Assembly: GCA_026125895.1 (NCBI GenBank) | Contig: JAHCKG010000003.1 | Location: 124,001-188,000, forward strand | Direction of reading: 5' to 3' | Length of the DNA: 64,000 nt | Origin: Pseudolabrys sp. | GTDB lineage: Bacteria; Pseudomonadota; Alphaproteobacteria; Rhizobiales; Xanthobacteraceae | Shown here: in pieces, positions 26,801 through 36,250 of the stretch | Numbering within the stretch: the stretch's first letter is position 1 | Layout: every line of letters begins with the position of its first letter | Position numbers and translations under genes: made by a program | The notes under the pieces: generated by a model | What the model was told of the DNA's origin: nothing | Databases searched by the model: none | Seen by the model: the letters and a program-made list of their open reading frames with translations, nothing else

Positions 26801-27820
26801 TCAGTGCGCGGTGCCGAGCAGCGCGCGCTCCAGCCTGGCCACGGCCTGCTGCAGTTGATCGAGGCGCTGCAGAAAGATGGCATCCTTGCTCAGATACGAC
26901 AGCCCCTTGCTTGCCGCGATCAGCGCTTTGGCCGCGCGATCGGCAAACAGCGGATCGAACAAGCCGGTGATCTTCTGCAGCCGTTCCGCCTGACTCTTCG
27001 GCACGATCCGCGTCGGCATGAGATCGGTGCCGGCGGCCTGGCCGTAGCGGCGGTTGAATTCCCTGAACAAATCCTCGTCGTCGTCCGACAGGCTGTCGAG
27101 ACCCTTGGCGCCGTCGATGGTGCGAATCTTGAAATGCTTCAACGCTTCCCAGGCCGAGCTTGGCGGCAATCGGATCGGCCGGTAGTCGAGGTCGAGCGAT
27201 TGCGTCCAATCGATCCATTTGAACGGCGCGACCTCCGGCGAGCAGGCTACGGGAATCCACGGCACCCGCAAGGTGTCGGCAACGATCGCGCCGTGCATGG
27301 CCTCGGTCAGCACAAGGCTCGCGCCGGCGAGGCTCCGCAGCGTGCGCTCGACCGGCCAGTGCGCGTCGATGAACTCAAAACCGACACTCGCGCAGATCTC
27401 CGGCCAGCGGCTATACATCACCGAATTGTAGTGCGGCATGAAAACGACGCGGCCGCCGCGCGCCACCTCGGGCTTCAGCGCCGGGATTGTCGCCAGCAAT
27501 GCGGCGCTGTCGGTGATCGCTTTGTCCGGCATGCCGATCAGCCGCCCGGTCAGCGGCCCGCGTACAGCGAGGATCGACCATTTGTCGTTCGGCCACAACG
27601 ATGGCAGCGGCCCTGTGCCGGCTCCGCTGCCAAGCACGAAGACGCGCTTGCCCGCAGTCGCCGGCGGCGACAGATAATCGTCGCGGAAGATCGAACCGAT
27701 GCCGAGCAGCACGGCGTTCTGAACGTCGAAACACGCAGACGATAGCACCTCGCGCCATATCAGCGGGTTGAGGTCGTCTCCAAAATTGCCTCGCGGGCTC
27801 TTGTAGTAGAGGACTTTCAT
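26801..27820 (-). CDS. polysaccharide pyruvyl transferase family protein
   Basis: 339 residues. Family signatures: SPRGNFGDDLNPLIWRE near the N-terminus, GIGSIF, VRGPLTGRLIG, VFMPHYNS, and the C-terminal TEAMHGAIVADTLRVPWIPV. These enzymes add pyruvate ketals to sugars, giving acidic polymers. A C-terminal extension of about 90 residues (DDDEDLFREFNRRYG onward) is helical and charged. It starts at a four-base overlap with the upstream GT4 gene. Confidence 0.85.
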   Translation of the reverse strand: MKVLYYKSPRGNFGDDLNPLIWREVLSSACFDVQNAVLLGIGSIFRDDYLSPPATAGKRVFVLGSGAGTGPLPSLWPNDKWSILAVRGPLTGRLIGMPDKAITDSAALLATIPALKPEVARGGRVVFMPHYNSVMYSRWPEICASVGFEFIDAHWPVERTLRSLAGASLVLTEAMHGAIVADTLRVPWIPVACSPEVAPFKWIDWTQSLDLDYRPIRLPPSSAWEALKHFKIRTIDGAKGLDSLSDDDEDLFREFNRRYGQAAGTDLMPTRIVPKSQAERLQKITGLFDPLFADRAAKALIAASKGLSYLSKDAIFLQRLDQLQQAVARLERALLGTAH

Positions 27821-28938
27821 TGCGGTCTGATGGCGCCGTCGGCCAGTGCGTGTTTGCGCGGTCGCGACGACCGTAAAAGTTCGGCGCCGCCGTGCTTTTC
27901 CGAATCGTTGGAGATGAGCGGGCTCCGCAAGAGGCTCTCGTAAAGCGCGGCATGCCGGTCGGCGATGGCGTCCCAGCGAAAATGCCGGGCAGCTTTCTCG
28001 ACACGGCGGCTCAGGTCGGCTCGCGCTGTCGGATCGGCCTGCAACCGGGTGAGAGCGCCAAGTGCATCCTGCGGGCCCGCGGTCTCGAGTGTCGCGCCTT
28101 TGATCCAGTCGGGCGTAATCGTGCTGTGCTGGGTCGCCACGATCAGGCCATTGACGAAGGCGGCCGCCAGCGTGCCGCGCTTGGCCGAGGCGCCGTCGGG
28201 AAACGGCAGATAGGCGAAGGTCGCTCCGGCCAGATGCGCGGCGACCTCATGATCGGGAAGCTGCGGTGCGACCTTGATACCACTTGCCGTCGCCTGCGTA
28301 ATGATGTCATCCGCGTAGCGCCGGAATCGATCCGGTACGGCGCCGATCAGTTCGAACGTGAGACTGCTCGACGACATCCGGGCGAGGCGCGCCAACTCGA
28401 GAAACGCCTCCAGACCCTTGTTCGGTGCGATGAGGCCGAAATAGCAGACCAGGTTCGGTTGACGCCGGCCGTCGGCCGCGGACGGCACGTTACTGCCGAT
28501 CTCGATGGTCGTGTCGACGCCGCGTCGGCGCGGAAAGCGCTGCTCGAACAGCGCGCGTTCTTCGCCGGTGGTGAAGATGCGCGCGGCGCAATGCCGGGCA
28601 AAGGGCGAGAACCAGGCGCGCCGATAGGGCTTGAACACCGAATATTCATGCAGCGTCACCACCACCGGGCGGCTGCGGATGCGGCGAGCGATTGCACTCG
28701 GCGTCAGCGAGCGGCCGTAGCCGGCGGTGGGGTACTGGACGTGGATGAGATCGCAATCGGTGCGCTCGATCTCATCGAGGATCGACGGCGCATAGAGTTG
28801 CGAGAACCGGTCGCTGGCAAAACGTTCAACGCCAATGCCAATGCTCGCCAGCTCGTGGCTGAGCACCTGCGTGTAGTCGCCAACGCCACACACCTGCGGG
28901 GGCCATGAACCACTGACCAGAAGCACCTTGGTCATCAC
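27817..28938 (-). CDS. GT4-family glycosyltransferase
   Basis: 373 residues. N-terminal VSGSWPPQVCGVGDYTQVLSH is a standard GT4 acceptor-domain start (Gly-rich loop). DLIHVQYPT, VVTLHEYSVFKPYR and YFGLIAPNKGLEAFLELA follow. The usual E-x7-E loop is weak here (ASAKRGTLAAAFVNGLIV), so the donor site may be atypical. The gene ends in an ATGA overlap with the pyruvyltransferase start. Probably extends the repeat unit of the local polysaccharide. Confidence 0.78.
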   Translation of the reverse strand: MMTKVLLVSGSWPPQVCGVGDYTQVLSHELASIGIGVERFASDRFSQLYAPSILDEIERTDCDLIHVQYPTAGYGRSLTPSAIARRIRSRPVVVTLHEYSVFKPYRRAWFSPFARHCAARIFTTGEERALFEQRFPRRRGVDTTIEIGSNVPSAADGRRQPNLVCYFGLIAPNKGLEAFLELARLARMSSSSLTFELIGAVPDRFRRYADDIITQATASGIKVAPQLPDHEVAAHLAGATFAYLPFPDGASAKRGTLAAAFVNGLIVATQHSTITPDWIKGATLETAGPQDALGALTRLQADPTARADLSRRVEKAARHFRWDAIADRHAALYESLLRSPLISNDSEKHGGAELLRSSRPRKHALADGAIRPQ

Positions 28939-28966
28939 CTAAATCTCCGTACCGACGTCCGCACCG

Positions 28967-31285
28967 TTACGAACTGGCACCCTGCCGAAGGTCGGTGCCG
29001 TATTCGTATGGCTTGATGTAGGCGGAGCTGTGGTAATAGTCGTAATTGCGCAGGCGGCGCAGATCGACGCGAGTCAGTACGGTTCCCAGGACGCGGTCCT
29101 TGAGCGGCGACAACAGGTCAACCGCACGCGCGATGAGGTCTTGCGGCGTCCGATCCCAGCCGACCGCGAGCACGATGCCGTCGGCATGTTCGCCGAGCGC
29201 GCGGCTGTCGACCAGCGGGATGAGCGGCGGGGCATCGACGATAATGACATCATAATGCCGGCGCAGTTCCCCGAGGATGATGCGCATGGAATCCGAGAAG
29301 GCGAACTCGCTCATCGCTTCGAGTTCGTTCGACGGCGGCGAGGGCAGCACCGATAGCGACGTCGCCCTGTCGAACAGGATGGTTTGTTGCAGCGAGGCCC
29401 GGCCCAAGGCGACGTCGAACAAGCCCCATTGTGCGTTCGGGCACAATGATCGCGTCAGCTGCGGATTGCGCAAGTCGCCTTCGACGATCAATGTGCGAAC
29501 GCCCATCATGGCATAGGACAGTGCAAGATTGGCGGCGAGTGTGGTCTTGCCCTCGCCCTCGATCGCCGATGTCAGCATGATCGTCTGCATCGGCCGGGTT
29601 CGCGCGGCACGCTGCACCGAAAGGCGGACGGCGCGGATCGCCTCGGCGAAGACCGAGTTCGGTTCCTCGATGATGTAGCGCATCAAGGGTGGCTGCAGCG
29701 CCAGCGGCAGCATCCGGGTCGGCTGCTCCTGGTAACGCGCGAGTTCGTCACGCCCGCGCTTGGTGATTCGCGAAAGCTCGCGCAGGCCGACCAGTGGCAG
29801 CGAGGCAATGCCGGGAACGCCGGAGATCGCCTCGACCTGATCGATGGTCTTTACCCGTCGATCGAAACGGTCCACGGCGATGGCGATGATCGAGCCGAAC
29901 GCCGCGCCGAGCGGAATGGCCAGGCCGAGAAACAGCCATGCCTTCGGGAAGGAAGGCTGCACCGGGGCGTTGGCGGTGGTGACGATGCGCGCTTCAGGCA
30001 GATCGAGAGTTTCGCGCGCGCTGGCTTCCTTGTAACGGCCCAGGAAGGACTCATACAGCGCCCGGTTGGCGTCGGCCTCGCGCTGGAGCTCGCGCAGCCT
30101 GACTTCCGCCTGGCCCGATTCGCTGGAGATATTCTGCAAGGCCGCGAGACTCTTCTCCAGCGAGGCTTCGCGGGCGGCGGCAACTTCATAGCTGTGCCGC
30201 CGGCTCTGCAAGATGCGCAGGACTTCGGCGGCGATCAGCTTCTGCGTATCGCGCAGTTGCGCCTTCACAGCAGTGACCTGAGGATGCTGCGGGCCGTAGC
30301 GGCTGGTCAGGTCGGCCTCGTTCATCGTCAACTGCGCGTATTGTCCGCGCAGCTTGGCGATGGTTTCCGACGCCAGCGCTTCGCTTAACGAACCAGGATC
30401 GGCCTTGCTCTTGGCGATCTCCGCCACCTGATCGAATTTCGCGCGCGCCTGCGCCGCTTCGGCGCGGGCTTCCACCAGCTTGCCGTTCAGGTCGGTGATC
30501 TGCTGACTGTTCACCGTCTCGCCTTGACTCAATGTGAGATTATGGGCGCCGCGAAACTCTTCTACCGCCTTGTCGGAGGCGAGCACGCGCGCCTTGAGAT
30601 CATTGAGTTGCTGGTTGAGCCAGCCGGCGGCCATCTTGGTGGCGTCCGATTTCGACCGCACCAGCTCTTCGAAATAGGCCTGTGAGATGGCGTTGGCGAC
30701 CCGAGCCGCAGTTTCGGGATTGTGCGCGCTGACGTTGATGTCGATCAGGAAACTGTTGCGCTGCCGGGCCACTTTTAGCCGGCTCTGCAGCACAGACACC
30801 GCGGCCATTCGCGCAGCCTCCTGCGGATCGGCATTGCTGACCGGGGGCGCGGCAAAGAGGCGCTTGATCGGCGCCAGCAGCCCCGGTTTCGGCTGGAACT
30901 CCTGATCTTTCGTCAGATTCAGATCATCGACCACACGGCGCAACACTGAAATCGATTGCGATAGCAGAACCTGGCTCTCGATCGTGGCGTCGTCGGTGGC
31001 CGGCGCCTGGATCTGCGTCTGCTTGGCGTCGAGATTGATGACGTTCGGCCGCCGCGGGTCGATCAGCACCGTCGCCGTTGCCGTGTAGAGTGGCTTGATG
31101 AATACAAGCGCGATGCCGGCCGCCGCGGCAAAGACGACGGTCGCCAATATGATCAGCGCGATGCGCCGTCGGAGAATGCGAAAGATCTCGGCCAGCCGCA
31201 CGCCTTCCCAACCGGAGGCGCCAGTCGCCGAATCCGGTTCATAGGAAAGGGGAGCCGGCACGTGTTCAGTAGCGCGTTGTGACAT
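28967..31285 (-). CDS. Wzc/ExoP-type polysaccharide co-polymerase and bacterial tyrosine kinase
   Basis: 772 residues. N-terminal Wzz domain with first membrane span IALIILATVVFAAAAGIALVF and PLYTATATVLIDPRRPN, a long periplasmic coiled coil, and a second span near residues 465-485. The cytoplasmic kinase has Walker A in SAIEGEGKTTLAAN, Walker A' in LIVEGDLRNP (Glu replaces the more usual first Asp) and Walker B in DVIIVDAPP. The C-terminus has a Tyr cluster (NYDYYHSSAYIKPYEYG) typical of autophosphorylation. Controls chain length and export with Wza. Confidence 0.9.
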   Translation of the reverse strand: MSQRATEHVPAPLSYEPDSATGASGWEGVRLAEIFRILRRRIALIILATVVFAAAAGIALVFIKPLYTATATVLIDPRRPNVINLDAKQTQIQAPATDDATIESQVLLSQSISVLRRVVDDLNLTKDQEFQPKPGLLAPIKRLFAAPPVSNADPQEAARMAAVSVLQSRLKVARQRNSFLIDINVSAHNPETAARVANAISQAYFEELVRSKSDATKMAAGWLNQQLNDLKARVLASDKAVEEFRGAHNLTLSQGETVNSQQITDLNGKLVEARAEAAQARAKFDQVAEIAKSKADPGSLSEALASETIAKLRGQYAQLTMNEADLTSRYGPQHPQVTAVKAQLRDTQKLIAAEVLRILQSRRHSYEVAAAREASLEKSLAALQNISSESGQAEVRLRELQREADANRALYESFLGRYKEASARETLDLPEARIVTTANAPVQPSFPKAWLFLGLAIPLGAAFGSIIAIAVDRFDRRVKTIDQVEAISGVPGIASLPLVGLRELSRITKRGRDELARYQEQPTRMLPLALQPPLMRYIIEEPNSVFAEAIRAVRLSVQRAARTRPMQTIMLTSAIEGEGKTTLAANLALSYAMMGVRTLIVEGDLRNPQLTRSLCPNAQWGLFDVALGRASLQQTILFDRATSLSVLPSPPSNELEAMSEFAFSDSMRIILGELRRHYDVIIVDAPPLIPLVDSRALGEHADGIVLAVGWDRTPQDLIARAVDLLSPLKDRVLGTVLTRVDLRRLRNYDYYHSSAYIKPYEYGTDLRQGASS

Positions 31286-32651
31286 TCAGTCCCACCTCGT
31301 GCTTGTCGTAGCTCGCCAACGGCACATTGCTGTCGCGGCGGAAGTATTGATGTTGAAGTGAGATGGAGCTGTACCGATTCATCTTGTATGTGAGCTCGGT
31401 CAGTGTCGAAAATACGTCGTCGTTGCGCGGCTGGCCAAAAAACTTGTCGCGCTCGTAGGTGGCGCCGACCGACAGGATGATATTGCGGCGGAGCTCGTAA
31501 TCCGCGCCAAGCTGGATCGCATCGGCCCGGATGCCGCCTGCGACCGTATCGGCGGCCTGAGTGACCAATTGCTCGGCCTTGACGTGAACGTCGAGCAAAC
31601 GCGTGACGCTCCAGTTGAGGAGCGCGCGGTAGGTCGGCCCCTCGATGGTCCCGATGGTCGGATCTTCGAAGCGTTGGCTGGCATAACCGGCGCTCAATTC
31701 GCCGGTGACGAGATGGCCGAGTTGCAAATTGACGCCGGCGAGCGCGCGATAGCCGTTGGAGTTGAGCGATTGCACAGGCGTGCCTTGCAGGCTGCGCCGG
31801 TTCGCTTCCACGGCGGAAAACAGGCCCAGGTTGCCGGTCATCGCGTAGTCGAGACGGCCGTGAATCGCCTCGATGTGTCCGTCGCGGGCGTCCTGATTGA
31901 TGATTGAGCCGTTGATCGCGCGCGTCGATCCGAAATTGTAGCTGTCGGAGCGCAGACCGATCGAGCCGGCCCACCGGCCGCTCTGTTGCCAGTAGGTCAC
32001 GTCGGCCGAGTTCAGGGTGTAGGGGGTCGGCTCGGCCGCGTTGGTCGGCGAGGTCAGTGAGCCGACGCCTTCGTGCAACAGCGCGGTGCGGAAACTGGTG
32101 AGGATCGCGGCATCATGCCAAAGATCGATACGGCCGCGCAGGCGCAAATTGGCGTCGGTTTGATCGAGCTGTGAAAACCGGCGGTAGCTGGTCGAGGCGA
32201 CGCTGCCTTGCAAGTCGATGCCATGCCGCTCCCACAGCGACTGGACCTCGAGCGACGGCTTGATCGTGGCGGACAGATCGCCGCGCTTGTCGCTGCCCGA
32301 AGCGAAGACGTTGTTATCGTAGCGTACGCCGCCGGTCAGCGAAGGGTGAAACATCCACGGGCCCGCGCGCACACCGACGCTCTCGTAACCCGGTTGCTGC
32401 CGTGTTTTCACCGGCGTGTCCTCCGGCGCGAGTGCTTCGCCGCTGCGCGCCCATAACTGCGCAAAGGGGACGGGCTCGAACACTTCAAGCGAGTTCCAAG
32501 GCGGCATCGGCGACGGAACGAAAGGTGTGACGACCTGGGCCTGCGCCGCCTGCGTCCCGGCGATGAGCGCGAAGGCAAGACCGGCGGCGACGATGGCCCG
32601 TCGGTCGCCGAAAAACTCATCAACATGGAACCGGCTGCGCCCGCCGCGCAT
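31266..32651 (-). CDS. outer-membrane beta-barrel protein of the polysaccharide export locus
   Basis: 461 residues from the ATG at 32651, which gives a signal peptide (AIVAAGLAFALIAGTQAAQAQ). The body is rich in alternating aromatic/polar strands (HPSLTGGVRYDNNVFASG, GSVASTSYRRFSQLDQTD and similar) and ends with a terminal strand in TRY, as expected for a barrel of the GumC-neighbour / BBP2 type. The open frame upstream to 32987 has shadow-like composition and overlaps wza. It overlaps the Wzc start by 20 bases. Probably assists secretion of the polymer. Confidence 0.75.
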   Translation of the reverse strand: MRGGRSRFHVDEFFGDRRAIVAAGLAFALIAGTQAAQAQVVTPFVPSPMPPWNSLEVFEPVPFAQLWARSGEALAPEDTPVKTRQQPGYESVGVRAGPWMFHPSLTGGVRYDNNVFASGSDKRGDLSATIKPSLEVQSLWERHGIDLQGSVASTSYRRFSQLDQTDANLRLRGRIDLWHDAAILTSFRTALLHEGVGSLTSPTNAAEPTPYTLNSADVTYWQQSGRWAGSIGLRSDSYNFGSTRAINGSIINQDARDGHIEAIHGRLDYAMTGNLGLFSAVEANRRSLQGTPVQSLNSNGYRALAGVNLQLGHLVTGELSAGYASQRFEDPTIGTIEGPTYRALLNWSVTRLLDVHVKAEQLVTQAADTVAGGIRADAIQLGADYELRRNIILSVGATYERDKFFGQPRNDDVFSTLTELTYKMNRYSSISLQHQYFRRDSNVPLASYDKHEVGLNVTTRY

Positions 32652-32868
32652 TTCATCGATGTCGTTGCTCCAACGGCGCTGGCGCCGTACGTCACGGCAC
32701 CGGCGGTTTCCGGACAGCATCGGCATCAACGGCGCCACGCTCGCTCCGTTCCGCACTGCAATAGACATATCGCGCGATGGGCCGTCAGGCTTATGCAAGC
32801 CACGATGCGCACGCGTAGAGCGGTGAACAAGGATTGCCCAATGTGCCGGCACGATGCTCAAGCGCCGA

Positions 32869-33459
32869 TCAGAGGAATCGTTCGGGCACGGTGATGTTAT
32901 CGCCTGGCGACACCGGCGGGTTCGTCTCCGTTGGACGCGTAAGCTCGACGTTGGAACCGGACGGGCGCACAAGGACACGGTTTTCATTTGCTCGATAGGT
33001 GTAACCGCCGGCCAGTGCCACGGCGTCGGCGACGGTCAGGCCGGGCTTGTAGGGAAACTCGCCGGGCTTTTTGACCTCGCCGCGGATATAAAATGGCGCG
33101 TAGGTGGAAATCTGAATATTGACGCGCGCATCCTTGAGGATCGCGCCGTTCAATCGCGCGGCGATACGGCGTTCGAGCTGCTCGACGGTCAAACCCGACG
33201 CCTTGACGCGCCCCGCCACAGGGATCGACAGATAGCCTGCGCCGTCAACGGTGTAATCGCCTGTGATGGTCTGCTCGTTGTAAACTTGCACATGTAACTG
33301 ATCGTTCGTGTGCAGCGTGTAAGGCTGGTTGGTTGCGGGCAACGCGGCCTGTTCCTGGTAGGCGAGGCGCGTCGAGCCCGCGGAACTGCAGGCGGCCATC
33401 GTCAACAGGCATGCAAGGCCGGCCATAGCAGAGGCCAGCCGCCAAGAGATTCGCTGCAT
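32869..33459 (-). CDS. Wza-type polysaccharide export lipoprotein
   Basis: 196 residues. Lipoprotein signal with Cys24 in LLTMAACSS. Poly_export domain: YTLHTNDQLHVQVYNEQTIT, YTVDGAGYLSIPVAGRV, GLTVEQLERRIAARL. A single SLBB-like segment follows (FYIRGEVKKPGEFPYKPGLT, VADAVALAGGYT). Short form as in rhizobial and Gum-type export proteins. A GGGGGAA ribosome site immediately precedes the ATG. First gene of the minus-strand export set wza-barrel-wzc-GT4-pyruvyltransferase. Confidence 0.88.
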   Translation of the reverse strand: MQRISWRLASAMAGLACLLTMAACSSAGSTRLAYQEQAALPATNQPYTLHTNDQLHVQVYNEQTITGDYTVDGAGYLSIPVAGRVKASGLTVEQLERRIAARLNGAILKDARVNIQISTYAPFYIRGEVKKPGEFPYKPGLTVADAVALAGGYTYRANENRVLVRPSGSNVELTRPTETNPPVSPGDNITVPERFL

Positions 33460-33601
33460 TGTTCCCCCTTACGCACTTGGATACCAGAACGCGTCGTCGC
33501 GATGGATCAATCGCGGCGGCAAAGCTTTCGAACTCGACAGCAGCCCCGAAGTCGCCAACCGCAATGCAGGATGTTCGTTCCGTCCGATTGCAGAAATTTT
33601 C

Positions 33602-33629
33602 TCGCAAAGTCCGGCGCATGACTTTGCGA
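33602..33629. promoter_or_regulatory. 10-base inverted repeat in the polysaccharide control region
   Basis: TCGCAAAGTC (33602-33611), an eight-base loop, then GACTTTGCGA (33620-33629); the arms are perfect. There is no T run, so an operator is more likely than a terminator. It lies about 140 bases upstream of wza. Confidence 0.4.
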
Positions 33630-33943
33630 AGGATGTGACAACGTACGCTTCAGAACACTCGTGTGACGAAACGATGAACCGCAAAAATGATGAGCGCCCA
33701 GGCCACAAAGTTCGCAAACAGAAGCCAAAAACGTAAGCACATGCTTTGTCGCTGCGGCGTAACGCTATGTCGTGCACGAAATTGCGGCGGGGCTTGACGA
33801 GACATGCACACGATCTGGCAGGCGGGGTCGCGGTTTCAGTCTAACGGTTGTGTGACAGGCTCGTTCATCAATAGCCGGTTCTGCAACATTTCTTGATCGG
33901 CGCGCTTCACCGTCTCGCCGCGCCGGCGATGAATCGTAATCGA

Positions 33944-33962
33944 TACGAATGTTCGACATTCG
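33944..33962. promoter_or_regulatory. 19-base palindrome upstream of the initiating sugar transferase
   Basis: ACGAATGT-TCG-ACATTCGT, perfect 8-base arms with a three-base centre, 122 bases before the start at 34085. Size and symmetry fit a dimeric regulator site (for example LuxR/SolR-like), which is inference only. Confidence 0.4.
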
Positions 33963-34084
33963 TGATGGTGCACCGCCACACTTTCTCCAAGAACGACGAT
34001 AGTCTGGCTCGCGCCAAGCGGCGAGGCCGACGCGAGTCGAGTTCGCGCGAACTGCAAAAGCCGCGGCAACAGGGAGTACGCGTG

Positions 34085-34897
34085 ATGGCGACAGGCCGTC
34101 ATGCGCAAAGCAACACTGCAATGGAGCGAATGATGGCCCTCTCTGTTTCGCTGCCCGCCATGCGGGACGAATCAATCTCGGTTTGGCAACGCAAGCAACC
34201 GCTTTTCACGCCTGGCGTGAGCTACAGCGACCGGCCGCGTCCGCCGCGGCGTAGGCTTTACTATCTCTCGCATCGCGGGGCGCTCAGCGAGCCGACGCGC
34301 TCGCGCGCGAAGCGCCTGTTCGATGCGTCGAGCGCCGGCATCGCGCTCCTGGCCTTGGCGCCGCTGTTCGCAGGCATCGCGCTCGCCATTAAGCTGACCT
34401 CGCGCGGACCGGTCTTCTTCACCCAGTATCGGTACGGACACCACAATCGTCGCTTCCGAATTTTCAAGTTTCGCACGATGCACACGCATCTGGGCGACAA
34501 GCGCGGCGTGGCGCAGACCGTCACCAACGATCCGCGGGTGACCGCGGTCGGCCGCATTCTGCGCCGGACCAGCCTCGACGAGTTGCCGCAGCTCATCAAT
34601 GTCGTTCGCGGCGACATGTCTCTTGTCGGGCCGCGGCCGCACGTGCCCGGCATGCAGGCGGCTGACACGCTCTATGAGAATCTGGTGCCGTACTACTTTC
34701 AGCGGCACACGATTAGGCCCGGCATCACCGGCCTGGCGCAGGTCAGCGGCTGCCGCGGCAGCACGGCCAAGGCCGAGGCCGCGATCTCCCGCGTCGATTA
34801 CGATCTGCAGTACATCGAGCAATGGTCGCTGTGGCTGGACATCAAGATCATCTGGTGGACGGTCAGGCGCGAATTCTTCTTTGGCAAAGCCGATTGA
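34085..34897 (+). CDS. initiating undecaprenyl-phosphate sugar phosphotransferase
   Basis: 270 residues from the ATG at 34085 with GGGAG at 34072-34076. Bacterial sugar transferase domain: KRLFDASSAGIALLALAPLF with one membrane hairpin, KLTSRGPVFFTQYRYG, FRIFKFRTMHTH, LRRTSLDELPQLINVVRGDM, SLVGPRPHVPGM, and RPGITGLAQVSG. It moves a sugar-1-phosphate onto undecaprenyl phosphate to begin the repeat unit. Only the catalytic C-terminal part of the WbaP/ExoY type is present. Confidence 0.92.
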   Translation: MATGRHAQSNTAMERMMALSVSLPAMRDESISVWQRKQPLFTPGVSYSDRPRPPRRRLYYLSHRGALSEPTRSRAKRLFDASSAGIALLALAPLFAGIALAIKLTSRGPVFFTQYRYGHHNRRFRIFKFRTMHTHLGDKRGVAQTVTNDPRVTAVGRILRRTSLDELPQLINVVRGDMSLVGPRPHVPGMQAADTLYENLVPYYFQRHTIRPGITGLAQVSGCRGSTAKAEAAISRVDYDLQYIEQWSLWLDIKIIWWTVRREFFFGKAD

Positions 34898-34966
34898 GCA
34901 ATCGGCAGATCGTCGGCTCCGCGGCTGGCGCCAAGCGCGCCGTGTGGGCGCAGGGAGTATGGCGGC

Positions 34967-36247
34967 ATGAACGGATCCAATGACGCCGCGACCGGCGTCG
35001 AGGCGCTCGAGGTCCGGCCGACCTCGGGCAAACGGCTCGCCGGCATCGAAGGCCTGCGAGCCGCCGCCGCGCTCTCGGTCATGCTGGGCCACTTCAATCT
35101 ACATCTCGTGCCGGCCGATATGATCCCGCCGCTGGGACAGAAGATTCTCAACGTTGCCGGCCAGGGATTGACGTTGTTCTTCGTGCTGTCCGGGTTCCTG
35201 CTGTTCGGGCCGTTCCTGACGGCGGCGGCGCGGGGGCGGTCGCTCGGCATCCCGCGTTATTTCGCCAATCGTTTTCTGCGCATCTATCCCGCTTACGCCG
35301 TCATCTTTCTTGCCGTCGCTTGCGGGTTCGGCCTTGCCTATGTGTCGCCGGTCTCGCTGACGAATACCGGCGTTGAAGGCGTCGGCGAGACGGTGGGGCG
35401 CATGACCGATCCCGGCGCCATCCTCGCCAATCTGTTCCTCGTGCACACCTTGTTGCCGTCGACGATCAAGACCGGCCTCGGGGTGTCCTGGTCACTGACC
35501 GCGGAAATCTGCTTCTATCTGGTGCTGCCGGTTCTGGCGGTTGCCGCGGTGCGGCTCAGCGCGCGCTGGGGCCTGGACCGGGCCGCGCTGGCGGTCTCGC
35601 TGGGCATGATCGCCGAGGGGCTTGTCTGCCGCACCGTTGGCAACATGCAGCTGCACGGCGATGCGGCGACGCAGTTCTATCAGCAATGGGGCGGCAACTG
35701 GCTTGCCGTCTATTTGCGCAGCATCCTGTGTCAGGCCGATTTGTTCGGTGTCGGCATGCTGGCGGCGATCGGTTATCGACACAGCCAGACCTTGACGACG
35801 CGCGAGGCGCGGCTGCGCTTTCGCCGCTGGCTCTATGCCGTGGCGGCCGCCGGCATCGTGCTGAGCCGAATCGAGCACGAATTCGGCTTCGCTTCATTCT
35901 TCGCGGCGCTGCTGCTCATCGTCACGACGGAAACGGCATCGGGACGTCCGCAATGGTTGGTAACGCTGCTCGAATGGCACCCGATCCGCTGGATCGGCGT
36001 CATCTCGTATAGCTTCTATCTGTGGCACCTGCCGGTGATCTGGGGCGTGCATAAATGGCTGTTGCACGACGAGCGGCCGCATACGCTGCTGCTGGTACTC
36101 ATGTCCTTTGCCGCGGTGCTGTTGATCACGATCAGCCTGTCCGCCATCACTTATCTTACCGTCGAGCGCCCGGCGCTGCTGCTGAAATCGCGCCCAGCGC
36201 GCAAGCGGAGCGCCGAAGCTCTGGCGCTCCGCGGCACGGCCAATTAG
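34967..36247 (+). CDS. acyltransferase-3 family (OafA/ExoZ-like) membrane protein
   Basis: 426 residues, about 10 membrane helices. Start of domain KRLAGIEGLRAAAALSVMLGHF contains the R-x10-H signature. GQGLTLFFVLSGFLLFGPFL, FANRFLRIYPAYAVIFLA and WSLTAEICFYLVLPVLA follow. Enzymes of this family acetylate or succinylate exported sugars. GGGAG at 34953-34957 precedes the ATG. Proposed to decorate the local polysaccharide. Converges on manC with three bases between stops. Confidence 0.87.
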   Translation: MNGSNDAATGVEALEVRPTSGKRLAGIEGLRAAAALSVMLGHFNLHLVPADMIPPLGQKILNVAGQGLTLFFVLSGFLLFGPFLTAAARGRSLGIPRYFANRFLRIYPAYAVIFLAVACGFGLAYVSPVSLTNTGVEGVGETVGRMTDPGAILANLFLVHTLLPSTIKTGLGVSWSLTAEICFYLVLPVLAVAAVRLSARWGLDRAALAVSLGMIAEGLVCRTVGNMQLHGDAATQFYQQWGGNWLAVYLRSILCQADLFGVGMLAAIGYRHSQTLTTREARLRFRRWLYAVAAAGIVLSRIEHEFGFASFFAALLLIVTTETASGRPQWLVTLLEWHPIRWIGVISYSFYLWHLPVIWGVHKWLLHDERPHTLLLVLMSFAAVLLITISLSAITYLTVERPALLLKSRPARKRSAEALALRGTAN

Positions 36248-36250
36248 GCG

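Larger units (their letters stand above)
33460..34084. promoter_or_regulatory. 625-base divergent control region between wza and the sugar transferase
   Basis: No convincing gene: the open frame from 33893 has shadow-like residues before the real start at 34085. The stretch is richer in A/T than the coding neighbours and holds two clear palindromes (33602-33629 and 33944-33962). It most likely carries the promoters for both arms of the polysaccharide locus. Confidence 0.5.

Noticed and set aside
25398-27260. 620-codon minus-strand frame opposite the flippase gene
   Set aside because: Arg/His/Gln-rich shadow with no domain; the plus-strand frame has membrane spans and a coupled start.
32652-32987. 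N-terminal extension of the barrel protein
   Set aside because: Overlaps wza, Arg-rich and without a signal peptide; the ATG at 32651 gives a proper signal sequence.
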